The notes beneath the pieces are model-generated. The model searched no databases. It was not told the DNA's origin and worked only from the letters and a program-made list of their open reading frames with translations. Of a DNA stretch of 64,000 nucleotides, positions 1 through 8,682 are shown piece after piece; within the stretch, counting starts at the first letter, position 1, and every line of letters starts with the position of its first letter. Source of the DNA: Acinetobacter sp. TR3 (GTDB lineage Bacteria; Pseudomonadota; Gammaproteobacteria; Pseudomonadales; Moraxellaceae). The stretch lies in the NCBI RefSeq assembly GCF_027105055.1, contig NZ_CP114264.1, positions 1,054,001-1,118,000 on the forward strand, given 5' to 3'. The position numbers and the translations under genes are program-made.

Positions 1-1
1 T

Positions 2-721
2 TTACTTGCCCAATACCAACAGCATTTAAATACTTTACTTGGGTTTGATGTAAATAACGTGCAATGGGCGATTCCAGATGATTTGGTTCAACAGTCAGAC
101 TTATATTCAGCTCCACAATTTAACATCATTCCTCAAATGATTGCTGCGCAAGCAGGAATTGACGTTGCTCGTTCGCAGAAACAGCAAACACAATTAAGTC
201 GATATCCTACATTATCTGTGAAAGGTGAATTGAGTCAGGCTTTACATGGCCGAAACCCAAATAATGATAAAGAGGGAGGTTTCGATAGTGCCATTATGTT
301 GGAAGCGACCAGTCAATTTTATCAAGGTGGCGCAACATCCTCACAAATTAAAGCGGCTAGCTTTGCCGAAGAGGCTGCTAAAGCTCAAGTAAATGCAGTC
401 TATCTACAAGTACTTGACCAGATTCGGACGAGTCGAGAACAAATTGAAAATAAACAAAGACAAATGCAAGTTCTCATAAGTCGTCAAGCGACAACCGTGA
501 GAACAAAAGAACTTTATCAAGAACAATATAAATTAGGTACACGATCACTTGTAGATTTATTAAATGCTGAACAGGCAATTCACGGCGCAAATTCTGAGTT
601 AGAAAGTGCACGTTACGATATTTATAGCAGTATTGCGCAATATATAGCGACCACAGGACGTTCGCGTCAAGCCTACGACTTAAATAATATACAAATTCAG
701 GGATTTGAAGTTCAGCCATGA
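2..721 (+). CDS. TolC-family outer membrane protein of a type I secretion system (5' end outside window)
   Basis: The frame is open to the first base, so the true start lies upstream of the window. The visible 239 residues are the C-terminal part of an outer membrane efflux-type protein: long amphipathic helices with heptad-like Gln and Ala patterns and the motif YKLGTRSLVDLLNAEQ, typical of TolC and LapE proteins. Such proteins form the outer membrane channel through which an ABC transporter and its adaptor export large adhesins or RTX proteins. The stop overlaps the ATG of the next gene (ATGA), and an ABC transporter and HlyD-type adaptor follow, which fixes the role as the exit duct of one secretion machine. 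The exported substrate is not in the window and is probably encoded upstream. Confidence 0.88.
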   Translation, partial: LLAQYQQHLNTLLGFDVNNVQWAIPDDLVQQSDLYSAPQFNIIPQMIAAQAGIDVARSQKQQTQLSRYPTLSVKGELSQALHGRNPNNDKEGGFDSAIMLEATSQFYQGGATSSQIKAASFAEEAAKAQVNAVYLQVLDQIRTSREQIENKQRQMQVLISRQATTVRTKELYQEQYKLGTRSLVDLLNAEQAIHGANSELESARYDIYSSIAQYIATTGRSRQAYDLNNIQIQGFEVQP

Positions 722-2859
722 TGACTAAAATAAATTATCAGCCTTGGTTACAAGCGGTATTGACAATTGCAAAGCATTATCGTATAGAACCATCAGAAGA
801 GAGAATTCGTTTACAACTGGATTGGAATCAGAACCAGAATTTAGATGAAATCTTATTATTAATGAGTCGGCAGGTTGGACTTAACTTACGAAAAGTTAAA
901 TTTAGCGATGATGTGTTCAATCCATGGCGTTTGCCCGTGATTGTTGAACTGAATGATGGTCAAGTTGGTGTTATTGATAAGGCTGATACAGAGGGTAACG
1001 TTAGTGTTCAATTAAGTGGTGATCAAGGGTTATCGCAAAAATTTGCTGTTGGAGTACTTAAACATATTGTCAAAGGTGTTTATATCCTTCGACCAGAAAA
1101 ATCAGTACCAGATGCACGTATCGATGAATACATTAAGCCTTATGAAGCAAGTTGGTTTTGGTCAATTGTATTACAAGATTGGAAGCGTTATATCGATATA
1201 ATGTTTGCCTCTCTTATGGCTAATATTCTGGCATTAGCCACCATCATTTTCTCTATGCAAGTCTATGATCGAGTTGTTCCATCGCAATCCATCCCCACAC
1301 TTTGGGTGCTTGCAGGTGGGGTATTTATTGCTGCAATTTTTGAATTTGTACTTCGTGTTTCGCGTGTTTATTTGTCTGATATTATTGGGAAACGTGCAGA
1401 TTTACGTGTTTCAGATCGGGTATTTGGTCATGCTTTAAGAATAAAAAATAGTGAGCGCTCTAAGTCTACAGGTACGTTTATTTCACAAATTAGGGAACTT
1501 GAAGGTGTTCGTGATCTTGTGACATCTACAACGATGGGTGCAATTGCTGATTTACCATTCTTCTTTTTATTCCTCGTGATCTTTGCAATTATTGGCGGTA
1601 ATTTATTCTGGGTGATGCTAATTGTTGTCCCATTGATGATCTTACCTGGTATTTTTGTACAAAAAAAATTAGCGCAACTTGCACAAGAAGGGATGCGTGA
1701 ATCTTCTATCCGCAATGCAATTTTGGTTGAAGCAGTTCAAGGTATTGAAGATATTAAATTATTACGCGCAGAATCTCGATTTCAAAATCAGTGGAATCAT
1801 ATGAATGAGGTTTCCGCAGATATTAGTATGCAGCAACGTAAAATTGTTGGCGTTCTAACGGCATGGACTCAAAAAATTCAAGGTTTGACTTATGCCGCAG
1901 TAATTTTGGTAGGATGTTTTGCGGTGATGGATGGTGAAATGACTACAGGTGCTCTTGTTGCTTGTTCAATTTTATCATCACGCATGTTGGCACCTATTTC
2001 TCAAATTACGGGCATTTTAGGACGGTTACAACAAGCCAAAGTTGCGAAAAAAAGCCTAGACGAACTCATGCAAAAACCTGTAGATCAAGCTGATCAAGCT
2101 CATTTAGTACATAAAGAAGTTTTAAACGGTGAGTATGAACTTAAAAATGTAATGTTCCAATATACTGAAGAAGACCCAAGACCCAGCTTAGCAATTCGCC
2201 AATTAAAAATTAAAGCGGGTGAAAAAATTGCGATTTTAGGACGTAATGGAGCTGGTAAGTCGACATTACTGCAAATTCTCTCGGCGATGCAGTTTCCTAC
2301 CAATGGCTCAGTTCATTTAGATGGCTTGGATATTAGTTTAATTGATCCTGCTGATGTGCGTCGGGATATGGGATTATTGAACCAAAATGCGCATTTATTC
2401 TATGGAACTATTCGTGAGAATTTAACGCTTGGTGCGCCGTTGGCACGTGATGAAGATATTTTAAAAGCCTTAAAAGTTACGGGCGCTTTAAGCTTTGTAC
2501 AAGAGAAAAAAGAGGGTTTAGATCATTTAGTTTTAGAGGGAGGCGTTGGGTTTTCTGGAGGACAACGACAGGCATTATTATTAGCACGGTTGCTTATTCG
2601 TCAACCTAATATTTTACTTTTAGATGAACCTACAGCTGCAATTGATGATGTTGCTGAGAAACAATTGATTGATCATTTAAAAGGTTGGCTTTCTCACCGA
2701 ACTTTGGTGGTGGCGACTCATCGCCGTGCTGTTTTAGAATTGGTTGATCGTATTATTGTCATGAATGATGGCAAAGTGGTGATGGATGGACCTCGTGAAC
2801 AAGTATTAAACCAATCTACTTTACAACAAAAACAAGTTAAGCAAGGGGATAATTCATGA
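718..2859 (+). CDS. lapB: Type I secretion permease/ATPase, LapB-like
   Basis: 713 residues, the size of HlyB/LapB transporters. About 130 N-terminal residues form a C39-peptidase-like domain in which the catalytic Cys position is not a Cys, so it is a non-cleaving substrate-docking domain. Then come a six-helix membrane domain (roughly residues 155-440) and a nucleotide-binding domain with Walker A GRNGAGKST, signature FSGGQRQ, Walker B ILLLDEPT and a switch His (ATHRR). It should energise one-step export of an RTX-type adhesin across both membranes. The start codon overlaps the upstream stop and the stop overlaps the next start, so the three genes are translationally coupled. The lapB symbol follows domain layout; the substrate itself is not seen. 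Confidence 0.9.
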   Translation: MMTKINYQPWLQAVLTIAKHYRIEPSEERIRLQLDWNQNQNLDEILLLMSRQVGLNLRKVKFSDDVFNPWRLPVIVELNDGQVGVIDKADTEGNVSVQLSGDQGLSQKFAVGVLKHIVKGVYILRPEKSVPDARIDEYIKPYEASWFWSIVLQDWKRYIDIMFASLMANILALATIIFSMQVYDRVVPSQSIPTLWVLAGGVFIAAIFEFVLRVSRVYLSDIIGKRADLRVSDRVFGHALRIKNSERSKSTGTFISQIRELEGVRDLVTSTTMGAIADLPFFFLFLVIFAIIGGNLFWVMLIVVPLMILPGIFVQKKLAQLAQEGMRESSIRNAILVEAVQGIEDIKLLRAESRFQNQWNHMNEVSADISMQQRKIVGVLTAWTQKIQGLTYAAVILVGCFAVMDGEMTTGALVACSILSSRMLAPISQITGILGRLQQAKVAKKSLDELMQKPVDQADQAHLVHKEVLNGEYELKNVMFQYTEEDPRPSLAIRQLKIKAGEKIAILGRNGAGKSTLLQILSAMQFPTNGSVHLDGLDISLIDPADVRRDMGLLNQNAHLFYGTIRENLTLGAPLARDEDILKALKVTGALSFVQEKKEGLDHLVLEGGVGFSGGQRQALLLARLLIRQPNILLLDEPTAAIDDVAEKQLIDHLKGWLSHRTLVVATHRRAVLELVDRIIVMNDGKVVMDGPREQVLNQSTLQQKQVKQGDNS

Positions 2860-4046
2860 GTGAACTAGAACAAGCCAATAGCCGTCCCATGAATGTTACC
2901 TATAAAGAACCAAGTTTACCGCGTTCTAGCTTTGTTATATGGGTTGTAGGAATCGGTTTACTTGTACTTCTAATTTGGGCGTGGTTGTTTAATTTAGAAG
3001 AAGTTTCAACAGGAACAGGTAAAGTCATTCCATCTTCTAAAGAGCAGATCGTTCAATCACTTGAAGGGGGTATCTTAACGAGATTGGATGTTCAAGAAGG
3101 GGATATTGTGCAAAAGGGGGAGGTTTTAGCTCAACTTGATCCAACACGTTTTGCTTCGAATGTTGGTGAATCCAAATCACTTCTTGTTTCATCTCAAGCG
3201 ACAGCAGCTCGGTTGCGTGCAGAAGTAAATGGAACACCTTTGGTTTTTCCTGAAGAAGTTTTAAAAGAACCAAAATTGGTTAGGGAAGAAACAGCACTTT
3301 ATTACTCTCGACGTGAAAATTTGGAACAGTCTTTAGCTGGTTTTCAACAAGCACTTAAGCTTGTGCAACAAGAATTGATCATGACAGAACCGTTAGTTGC
3401 TAAAGGCGCAGCAAGCGAAGTGGAAGTACTAAGATTAAAACGTGAAGCGAATGATTTACAAAATAAAATGAACGATACCCGTAATCAGTATTACGTTAAG
3501 GCAAGAGAAGAGTTGTCTAAAGCGAATACGGATACTCAAACACAACAACAAGTGGTTATGGGACGCAGTGATAGTTTACAACGTTCGGTTTTTAAAGCCC
3601 CAGTTCGAGGAATTGTAAAAGAAATTGATGTTACGACTTTGGGCGGGGTCATCCCTCAAAATGGTAAATTAATGACGATTGTCCCATTGGAAGATAAGCT
3701 ATTAATTGAGGCACGTATTTCTCCAAGAGATATTGCATTTATTCGTCCCGGACAAGAAGCATTGGTAAAAATCACAGCTTATGATTATTCAATTTATGGT
3801 GGTTTAAAAGGTAAAGTGACAGTGATTTCACCAGATACGATTCGTGATGAAGTGAAGCAGGATCAATTTTATTATCGTGTCTACATTCGCACAGATTCTG
3901 ATAAGCTCAAAAATAAAGCAGGAAAAACCTTTGGTATTACGCCAGGCATGGTTGCTACGGTTGATATTCGTACTGGTGAAAAAACAGTGATGGATTATTT
4001 ATTAAAACCATTTAATAAAGCAAAAGAAGCTTTACGAGAACGTTGA
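2856..4046 (+). CDS. lapC: HlyD-family periplasmic adaptor of type I secretion, LapC-like
   Basis: 396 residues: a short cytoplasmic N-terminus, one membrane helix at about residues 26-45 (FVIWVVGIGLLVLLIWAW), then a lipoyl/barrel-sandwich half (VIPSSKEQIVQSLEGGIL, VQEGDIVQKGEVLAQLDPT). A long coiled coil (about 95-230) precedes the second barrel half (FKAPVRGIVKEI) and a C-terminal beta domain. It bridges the inner membrane ABC transporter to the TolC-like channel. The start overlaps the transporter stop by four bases. A hairpin terminator directly downstream closes the operon. Confidence 0.9.
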   Translation: MSELEQANSRPMNVTYKEPSLPRSSFVIWVVGIGLLVLLIWAWLFNLEEVSTGTGKVIPSSKEQIVQSLEGGILTRLDVQEGDIVQKGEVLAQLDPTRFASNVGESKSLLVSSQATAARLRAEVNGTPLVFPEEVLKEPKLVREETALYYSRRENLEQSLAGFQQALKLVQQELIMTEPLVAKGAASEVEVLRLKREANDLQNKMNDTRNQYYVKAREELSKANTDTQTQQQVVMGRSDSLQRSVFKAPVRGIVKEIDVTTLGGVIPQNGKLMTIVPLEDKLLIEARISPRDIAFIRPGQEALVKITAYDYSIYGGLKGKVTVISPDTIRDEVKQDQFYYRVYIRTDSDKLKNKAGKTFGITPGMVATVDIRTGEKTVMDYLLKPFNKAKEALRER

Positions 4047-4061
4047 TTCTGATTAAACCTA

Positions 4062-4086
4062 AACCTCGCTTAAAGCGAGGTTTTTT
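4062..4086 (+). terminator. Rho-independent terminator of the secretion operon
   Basis: A 9-bp perfect stem AACCTCGCT / AGCGAGGTT with a 3-base loop runs into six T residues, 15 bases after the adaptor stop codon. It separates the secretion operon from the YigZ-family gene. Confidence 0.85.
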
Positions 4087-4135
4087 ATTGTCGTGTGAAA
4101 AGTTATAATCTCTTTTTAGTTTGTATTTATGTTTT

Positions 4136-4738
4136 ATGCCTTTCACTATCGCAAATACAGTTACTTTTGAAGAAGACATTAAAAAAAGTCGTTTCCAAGC
4201 GATTGCCGCAGTTGTTGAGAATGAGCAGCAAGTTAAAAATTTTCTAGAACACACCAAAGATATTTCAACTACACATCAATGTTGGGCATGGAAAATTGGA
4301 CATCATGTCCGGTTTAATGACGATGGCGAACCTTCTGGCACCGCAGGTCGCCCCATTCTTGCAACCATTGAAGGCAATGATCTAACTAATATCATCGTAT
4401 TAGTCAATCGTTGGTATGGGGGTGTTAAGCTCGGTACAGGTGGTTTGGTTAGAGCGTATGGTGGATGTGCAGGTCAGTGTTTATTGCTCGCTGAAAAAAT
4501 CGAATTGATTGAGAAAAAAAAGATTCAATTTGCCTGTCTATTTAATGAATGGGCAATTATTCAATATGAGTTGATGCAACAACAAATTGAATATCAAGAA
4601 AGTTACACTGAAACAGGTGTTCTTATTGAAGCACGATTACAAGTACATCAAATTGAACCTTTAAGAAACAAGCTTCAAGATGTGACACGTGGGCGTGAAT
4701 CACTGAAAGTGATTGAGGAACAAGAGCATGACGACTGA
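4136..4738 (+). CDS. yigZ: YigZ/IMPACT-family protein
   Basis: About 200 residues. The N-terminal UPF0029 (IMPACT) domain shows HQCWAWKIG, FNDDGEPSGTAGRPIL and VNRWYGGVKLGTGGLVRAYG, all hallmarks of YigZ. A C-terminal DUF1949-like ferredoxin-fold domain follows. Family members are cytoplasmic and tied to translation or RNA metabolism; the exact activity is not settled. The ATG at 4136 (MPFTIANTVTFEEDIKKSRF) matches the family N-terminus better than an in-frame TTG 15 bases upstream. The 3' end overlaps the acyltransferase start. Confidence 0.85.
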   Translation: MPFTIANTVTFEEDIKKSRFQAIAAVVENEQQVKNFLEHTKDISTTHQCWAWKIGHHVRFNDDGEPSGTAGRPILATIEGNDLTNIIVLVNRWYGGVKLGTGGLVRAYGGCAGQCLLLAEKIELIEKKKIQFACLFNEWAIIQYELMQQQIEYQESYTETGVLIEARLQVHQIEPLRNKLQDVTRGRESLKVIEEQEHDD

Positions 4739-5345
4739 TCCTTTATTAAAATATCGAGAACAGCACAAGCATCGTTTGAATTATATGCCTTGGTTGTACT
4801 GGTCACTTAAGCCTAAACATCGAGAGTGGGCAGATGTATGGCAGGCTGAATATCAAGCGTATTTGATGGAAATGGAAACTATAGAAATCGGTAAAAATTG
4901 TTTCATTTCACCTTTAGCACATATTTTTGCTGAGCGCGGTCGCAAGATCAGCATTGGAGATAATACCTTCATTGCAGCTGATTGTACTTTACATGGACCT
5001 TTAGAGATTGGTAACGAAGTCGCGATTAATCATCATTCTATTTTAGATGGTGGTCGAGCAGGGATTAAGTTGCATGATCAGGTTCGAATAGCAGCATATA
5101 GTCATTTATATGCATTTGATCATGGAATGGATTTAGACCGACCAATATACCAACAAGCTGTTACCTCCAAAGGAATTGAGATTGGGCGAGATGTATGGCT
5201 AGGTGCTCATGTTGGAATAAAAGATGGCGTGAAAATCGGGCATCATGTGGTTGTGGGGATGAATAGTATGGTCACTAAAAATATAGAAGATTTTGCAATT
5301 GTGGCAGGTAATCCAGCTAGATTGATTCGTTATCGTACTGAATAA
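4728..5345 (+). CDS. Left-handed beta-helix (hexapeptide) acyltransferase
   Basis: 205 residues from the ATG at 4728, chosen because GAGGAA lies 8 bases upstream; an in-frame TTG at 4713 is less likely. From about residue 45 the protein is built of hexapeptide repeats (for example IEIGRDVWLGAHVGIKDGVK, IGHHVVVGMNSMVTKNI) and ends in the typical AGNPARLIRY. Trimeric enzymes of this LacA/NodL/WcaF type move acetyl or other acyl groups onto sugars or amino sugars. The acceptor cannot be told from sequence. It overlaps yigZ by 11 bases, so the two are probably co-translated. Confidence 0.82.
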   Translation: MTTDPLLKYREQHKHRLNYMPWLYWSLKPKHREWADVWQAEYQAYLMEMETIEIGKNCFISPLAHIFAERGRKISIGDNTFIAADCTLHGPLEIGNEVAINHHSILDGGRAGIKLHDQVRIAAYSHLYAFDHGMDLDRPIYQQAVTSKGIEIGRDVWLGAHVGIKDGVKIGHHVVVGMNSMVTKNIEDFAIVAGNPARLIRYRTE

Positions 5346-5459
5346 AATCAATTAAAAGCTCATGAGATTCTATACATAAATTTAACCCACCATACTTTGA
5401 TCTGTGATAAGTTAAAAATAAGTAGAAGACCTAAGGTATATACCTAAAGAGAGGCGAAA

Positions 5460-6302
5460 ATGAACCGTGTCATTGCATGTATCGATTCTTCACCCTGTAT
5501 TGATGCTGTTGCTGAAGCGGCAGTTTGGGTTGCTAAGCAAACTCAAAGAGAATTAGTACTGTTGCAAATTCTGGACTATTATCCCGCAAGCTATCATTTA
5601 GGTGAAATTAGTGGCGTAATTGGTTTTGAAAGTAATGCGATGTTACTCAAAGAGCTAGCCGAACTAGAGCAAAAGCAAAGTGAACTCGCGCTTGATTATA
5701 GTAACAATTTACTTAAACATATTTCAGAATTCATAGAGAAACAATACGATTTAACCAGTACCAAGATTCAAGAAAAGGGCGATTTTCTTGAACAAAGTTT
5801 TAACATCTTGAAAGAAAATGATGTTGTGATTATTGGCCGTGTGGGTGAGCGAGCAGCAGAAAAGAATAAGCCCATAGGCAGCAATGTTGAAAACTTTATT
5901 CGTGGTGCAAACTGTACAGTGATTACAGTAGGTGAGCATTTTGAACCACCGAAACGCTTTATTTTCGCTTATGAGTATTCACCGACCTGTCAAAAAATGC
6001 TGCAACGTATAGCACAAAGTGATTTATTGAGAAAGTTACAATGTCATTTGCTGTATGTGGGTGATCATCCAGAAATGCTGGCAGAGCCAGAAAAATATTT
6101 AAAAGATGCGGGTTTAGATGTTATACCAATTTATCGATACGGGGATGTTGCACAAAATATTCTTGAATATCAAAGAGAACATGACATTCAACTGATTGTT
6201 TTAGGTGCTTTTAGCCATAGTAAAATTCATCAATTTTTCTTGGGGAGTATCACCACAACGATCTTCCGAAATGCCAATGTACCCTTACTCGTTGCTAAGT
6301 GA
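5460..6302 (+). CDS. Universal stress protein with two Usp domains
   Basis: 280 residues with two tandem UspA folds (about 1-145 and 150-280). The first contains VVIIGRVGERAAEKNKPIGS, and the second ends with LGAFSHSKIHQFFLGS then NANVPLLV, the usual glycine-rich nucleotide-binding end of Usp proteins. Tandem UspE-like proteins are cytoplasmic stress-resistance factors. The RBS GAGAGGCG precedes the ATG. It stands alone, with a gap of over 100 bases on each side. Confidence 0.85.
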   Translation: MNRVIACIDSSPCIDAVAEAAVWVAKQTQRELVLLQILDYYPASYHLGEISGVIGFESNAMLLKELAELEQKQSELALDYSNNLLKHISEFIEKQYDLTSTKIQEKGDFLEQSFNILKENDVVIIGRVGERAAEKNKPIGSNVENFIRGANCTVITVGEHFEPPKRFIFAYEYSPTCQKMLQRIAQSDLLRKLQCHLLYVGDHPEMLAEPEKYLKDAGLDVIPIYRYGDVAQNILEYQREHDIQLIVLGAFSHSKIHQFFLGSITTTIFRNANVPLLVAK

Positions 6303-6421
6303 TTCATTTTATTCCATATAGTTATCCGCAATTACTGTGGATAACTATATGGAAAAGCACTGTGGATAAATATAATACATTGATATTAAACAACTAATTA
6401 TTTTAGATTGTTTTTTGATCT

Positions 6422-7090
6422 TTATTTCACAATTGCAATTGCAAAGCCATCATGTCCCTTTGAGCCAACTGTTTGTAATGCGGTGCAAGACAAAAGTTGA
6501 GGATGATCTTTTAATGCTGTGAATGCTTCACGAATGCCTTCAATACTAGGCTTCTTATTATTTTCATCTAAGATAGCACCTGCACGAATGACGTTATCAA
6601 GCACAATAATCGTTCCTGAATGAGAAAGTTGCAAGCTTAATTCAAAGTATTCACGATAACTTTGCTTATCGGCATCAATGAAAATCAAATCAAAGGGTTC
6701 ACTGCCTTCAGCAATGAGTTGCTTCATAATATCTGCACCACGACCTTTCTTGAGCTCGATATTGGTTGGCATCTTGGCAAAATCAATATTTTCCTGAGCA
6801 ATAATGACGTGGGTATCTCGACCTTCTACTGTGAGTAGATAGCCATCTTCAGGTAATGCTTTTGCAAGCCAAATGGTACTATAGGCACCAAAAGTTCCTA
6901 GTTCCAGTACCCGTTTGCATTGGTTCATCTGAATCAACATTTGCAAAAACATGCCTTGATTAGGCGCAACAGCCAAATGATTAGAAAATCCCTGCGTATC
7001 GGTATTGTCTAATGCATGTTGAAGTCTTGGGTCTGTGGGAATTAAATGTGAATTGATATAGTCATCAATGTCGGTCCACATCTGTTGCAT
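6422..7090 (-). CDS. Class I SAM-dependent O-methyltransferase
   Basis: 222 residues from the ATG at 7090; an in-frame TTG six bases upstream is possible. The fold is that of caffeoyl-CoA or catechol O-methyltransferases: motif I VLELGTFGAYSTIWLAKALP binds SAM, and DLIFIDADKQSYREYFE and VLDNVIRAGA carry the metal-binding acidic residues. It should transfer a methyl group to a small hydroxylated substrate with a divalent cation. The substrate is unknown. It is followed by nothing on its strand for about 120 bases. Confidence 0.87.
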   Translation of the reverse strand: MQQMWTDIDDYINSHLIPTDPRLQHALDNTDTQGFSNHLAVAPNQGMFLQMLIQMNQCKRVLELGTFGAYSTIWLAKALPEDGYLLTVEGRDTHVIIAQENIDFAKMPTNIELKKGRGADIMKQLIAEGSEPFDLIFIDADKQSYREYFELSLQLSHSGTIIVLDNVIRAGAILDENNKKPSIEGIREAFTALKDHPQLLSCTALQTVGSKGHDGFAIAIVK

Positions 7091-7182
7091 AATCAAGTTT
7101 ACCTACGAATCTGTTAGCTGCATTTTAAACATTTATGCTCAGAGTGCAATTTGATTACTGAATTAATCAGTGTCACTGAAAT

Positions 7183-7207
7183 GAAAAAGAGACCGTTTAG
7201 ATCTCTT
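7183..7207 (-). terminator. Terminator of the M15-type peptidase gene
   Basis: Read on the minus strand, AAGAGA and TCTCTT form a short stem around an 8-base loop and run into TTTTT, about 25 bases past the stop of the lipoprotein gene. The stem contains one mismatch near the loop. Confidence 0.6.
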
Positions 7208-7228
7208 CTTGATTTAAGTCTATTTAAA

Positions 7229-7942
7229 TTAGACGTTACACATTGAACTATTACGGGTGAGGTCAGGTCCCCAAGTTCGATAACCTTGAGTATCAATATG
7301 AATTTGACCAGAACTGTACAAGCCGATTCCAAGATTTAAACTCTGCCCATGCTGCATCCAAAATTGGCAAAGTTTAAATTTGGTCTGTTCAATATATGCA
7401 TAGTCTTGCGGTTGCGGTACTTCAGGCCCGATACGGAAGTCGATTGCTGAATTGAACAAATGCTTAGAAGAACCCGCACCACCTGCACATTGGTTTAATG
7501 GCAAATCACGGTAAACGGAGGTTACTTCGAAATCGGTGAGAACTTTAGCAGCAATCAGATATTTAAAGACGCGTAAGGTTGAAAGTGAATTATTCCATAG
7601 CTCACGATTCGGCACCATATATTCCGAACGACCACATTTTTGCCAATCTCTAGCGGTACGTAATAATTCAAAACTTGGAATAATATGTGCAACATTATTA
7701 CGATTTAAAAACTGCTCGTATTCGCGGACGCGTGCATAGTTTTCACCTTGATTGAGCCATTGGCGGTAAGAGGTAGGTTCAACTTTATTGGGAATTGGGC
7801 GAGTAAAAGTGATTTGTTCTTCAGGAATATAAATTCTTTTACCCTGATTTTGATTCACTTTAGTGGCTGAACTGACACAACCGACCATCATCACAGGGAT
7901 GATACAAAATGATAAGAGACCCTGTAATTTATTTCGCATCAT
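7229..7942 (-). CDS. Lipoprotein of the M15A peptidase family (D-Ala-D-Ala carboxypeptidase-like)
   Basis: About 237 residues with a lipoprotein signal (hydrophobic stretch ending in the lipobox VGC). The C-terminal half carries GSSKHLFNSAIDFR and QIHIDTQG, which fit the SxHxxxxAxDF and HxD zinc-ligand pattern of M15A peptidases. These cleave peptide cross-links or stem peptides of peptidoglycan. It should sit in the periplasm, lipid-anchored. The start is uncertain: the ATG at 7942 gives a good signal peptide, and a GTG at 7957 is also in frame; neither has a strong RBS. Confidence 0.78.
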   Translation of the reverse strand: MMRNKLQGLLSFCIIPVMMVGCVSSATKVNQNQGKRIYIPEEQITFTRPIPNKVEPTSYRQWLNQGENYARVREYEQFLNRNNVAHIIPSFELLRTARDWQKCGRSEYMVPNRELWNNSLSTLRVFKYLIAAKVLTDFEVTSVYRDLPLNQCAGGAGSSKHLFNSAIDFRIGPEVPQPQDYAYIEQTKFKLCQFWMQHGQSLNLGIGLYSSGQIHIDTQGYRTWGPDLTRNSSMCNV

Positions 7943-8044
7943 AAAAAGGTGGTTCACAATCTATAGGTGATAGATGGATTATTTTAATGCAAAATAACGC
8001 ACAGATAATGGTGCAATTGCAAAGAAATGTGTGATTCGAGTATA

Positions 8045-8074
8045 AAAAAAGACCAGTCCGTACTGGTCTTTTTT
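8045..8074. terminator. Bidirectional terminator next to fdxA
   Basis: A 13-bp perfect stem with A-tract and T-tract (core GACCAGT / ACTGGTC, 4-base loop) starts five bases beyond the fdxA stop. T-runs are present on both strands, so it works in either direction. Confidence 0.85.
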
Positions 8075-8078
8075 ATGA

Positions 8079-8408
8079 TTATTTTTCTAAATATTGCAAT
8101 TTATTTGGTTTGCCATTCCATTCTTCACGATCAGCAGGTTGTTCACCAATTTGAGTGATGTTATTACCTGCCCATTTTTCAGAGAGTTCAGCATTCAGTT
8201 CAATAAACGCTTCTTGGCCTTCAGGTAGCTCATCTTCAGAGAAAATCGCATTTGCTGGACATTCAGGTTCACACAATGCACAGTCAATACATTCATCTGG
8301 ATTGATGACAAGGAAGTTTGGACCTTCATAGAAGCAATCTACAGGGCAAACTTCAACACAGTCTTGATATTTACATTTAATACAATTTTCGGTGACAACA
8401 AAGGTCAT
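8079..8408 (-). CDS. fdxA: Ferredoxin FdxA (7Fe type)
   Basis: 109 residues. Two Cys clusters are visible: [18 protein letters not shown] near the N-terminus and [12 protein letters not shown] at about residues 40-50, the pattern of a [3Fe-4S][4Fe-4S] bacterial ferredoxin with a C-terminal tail, as in Azotobacter-type FdxA. It is a small cytoplasmic electron carrier. It lies downstream of mutS on the same strand, separated by about 270 bases in which I see no gene. Confidence 0.92.
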   Translation of the reverse strand: MTFVVTENCIKCKYQDCVEVCPVDCFYEGPNFLVINPDECIDCALCEPECPANAIFSEDELPEGQEAFIELNAELSEKWAGNNITQIGEQPADREEWNGKPNKLQYLEK

Positions 8409-8645
8409 GGCGGCAGCTACCTAAAAAATATGGTTTTCATTTTGCATAGTGTATTTTAGGCAAAAAATACCGATAGAAACAATTCCTTTTATTGATATTT
8501 ATTATTCGTATCAATGAAATGGGCTTATTTATATGACTTTTATTGATAATAAGTCTCAATAACCTGCTAAATTCAAGAATGATCCTCTGAAAAATCGTTT
8601 GCCAATTGATACAACAGAGATATTTAAAGTGGTTATTGATTTAAA

Positions 8646-8672
8646 TCAGCTCTAACTAAATGCTAGAGCTGA
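8646..8672 (-). terminator. Probable terminator of mutS
   Basis: A 9-bp perfect inverted repeat TCAGCTCTA / TAGAGCTGA starts 11 bases beyond the mutS stop. The following tract on the minus strand is only ATTTAAAT, so the U-run is weak. Confidence 0.55.
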
Positions 8673-8682
8673 TGATCTAGTC

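Noticed and set aside
4121-4135. TTG start five codons upstream for the YigZ-family gene
   Set aside because: The family N-terminus matches the ATG at 4136.
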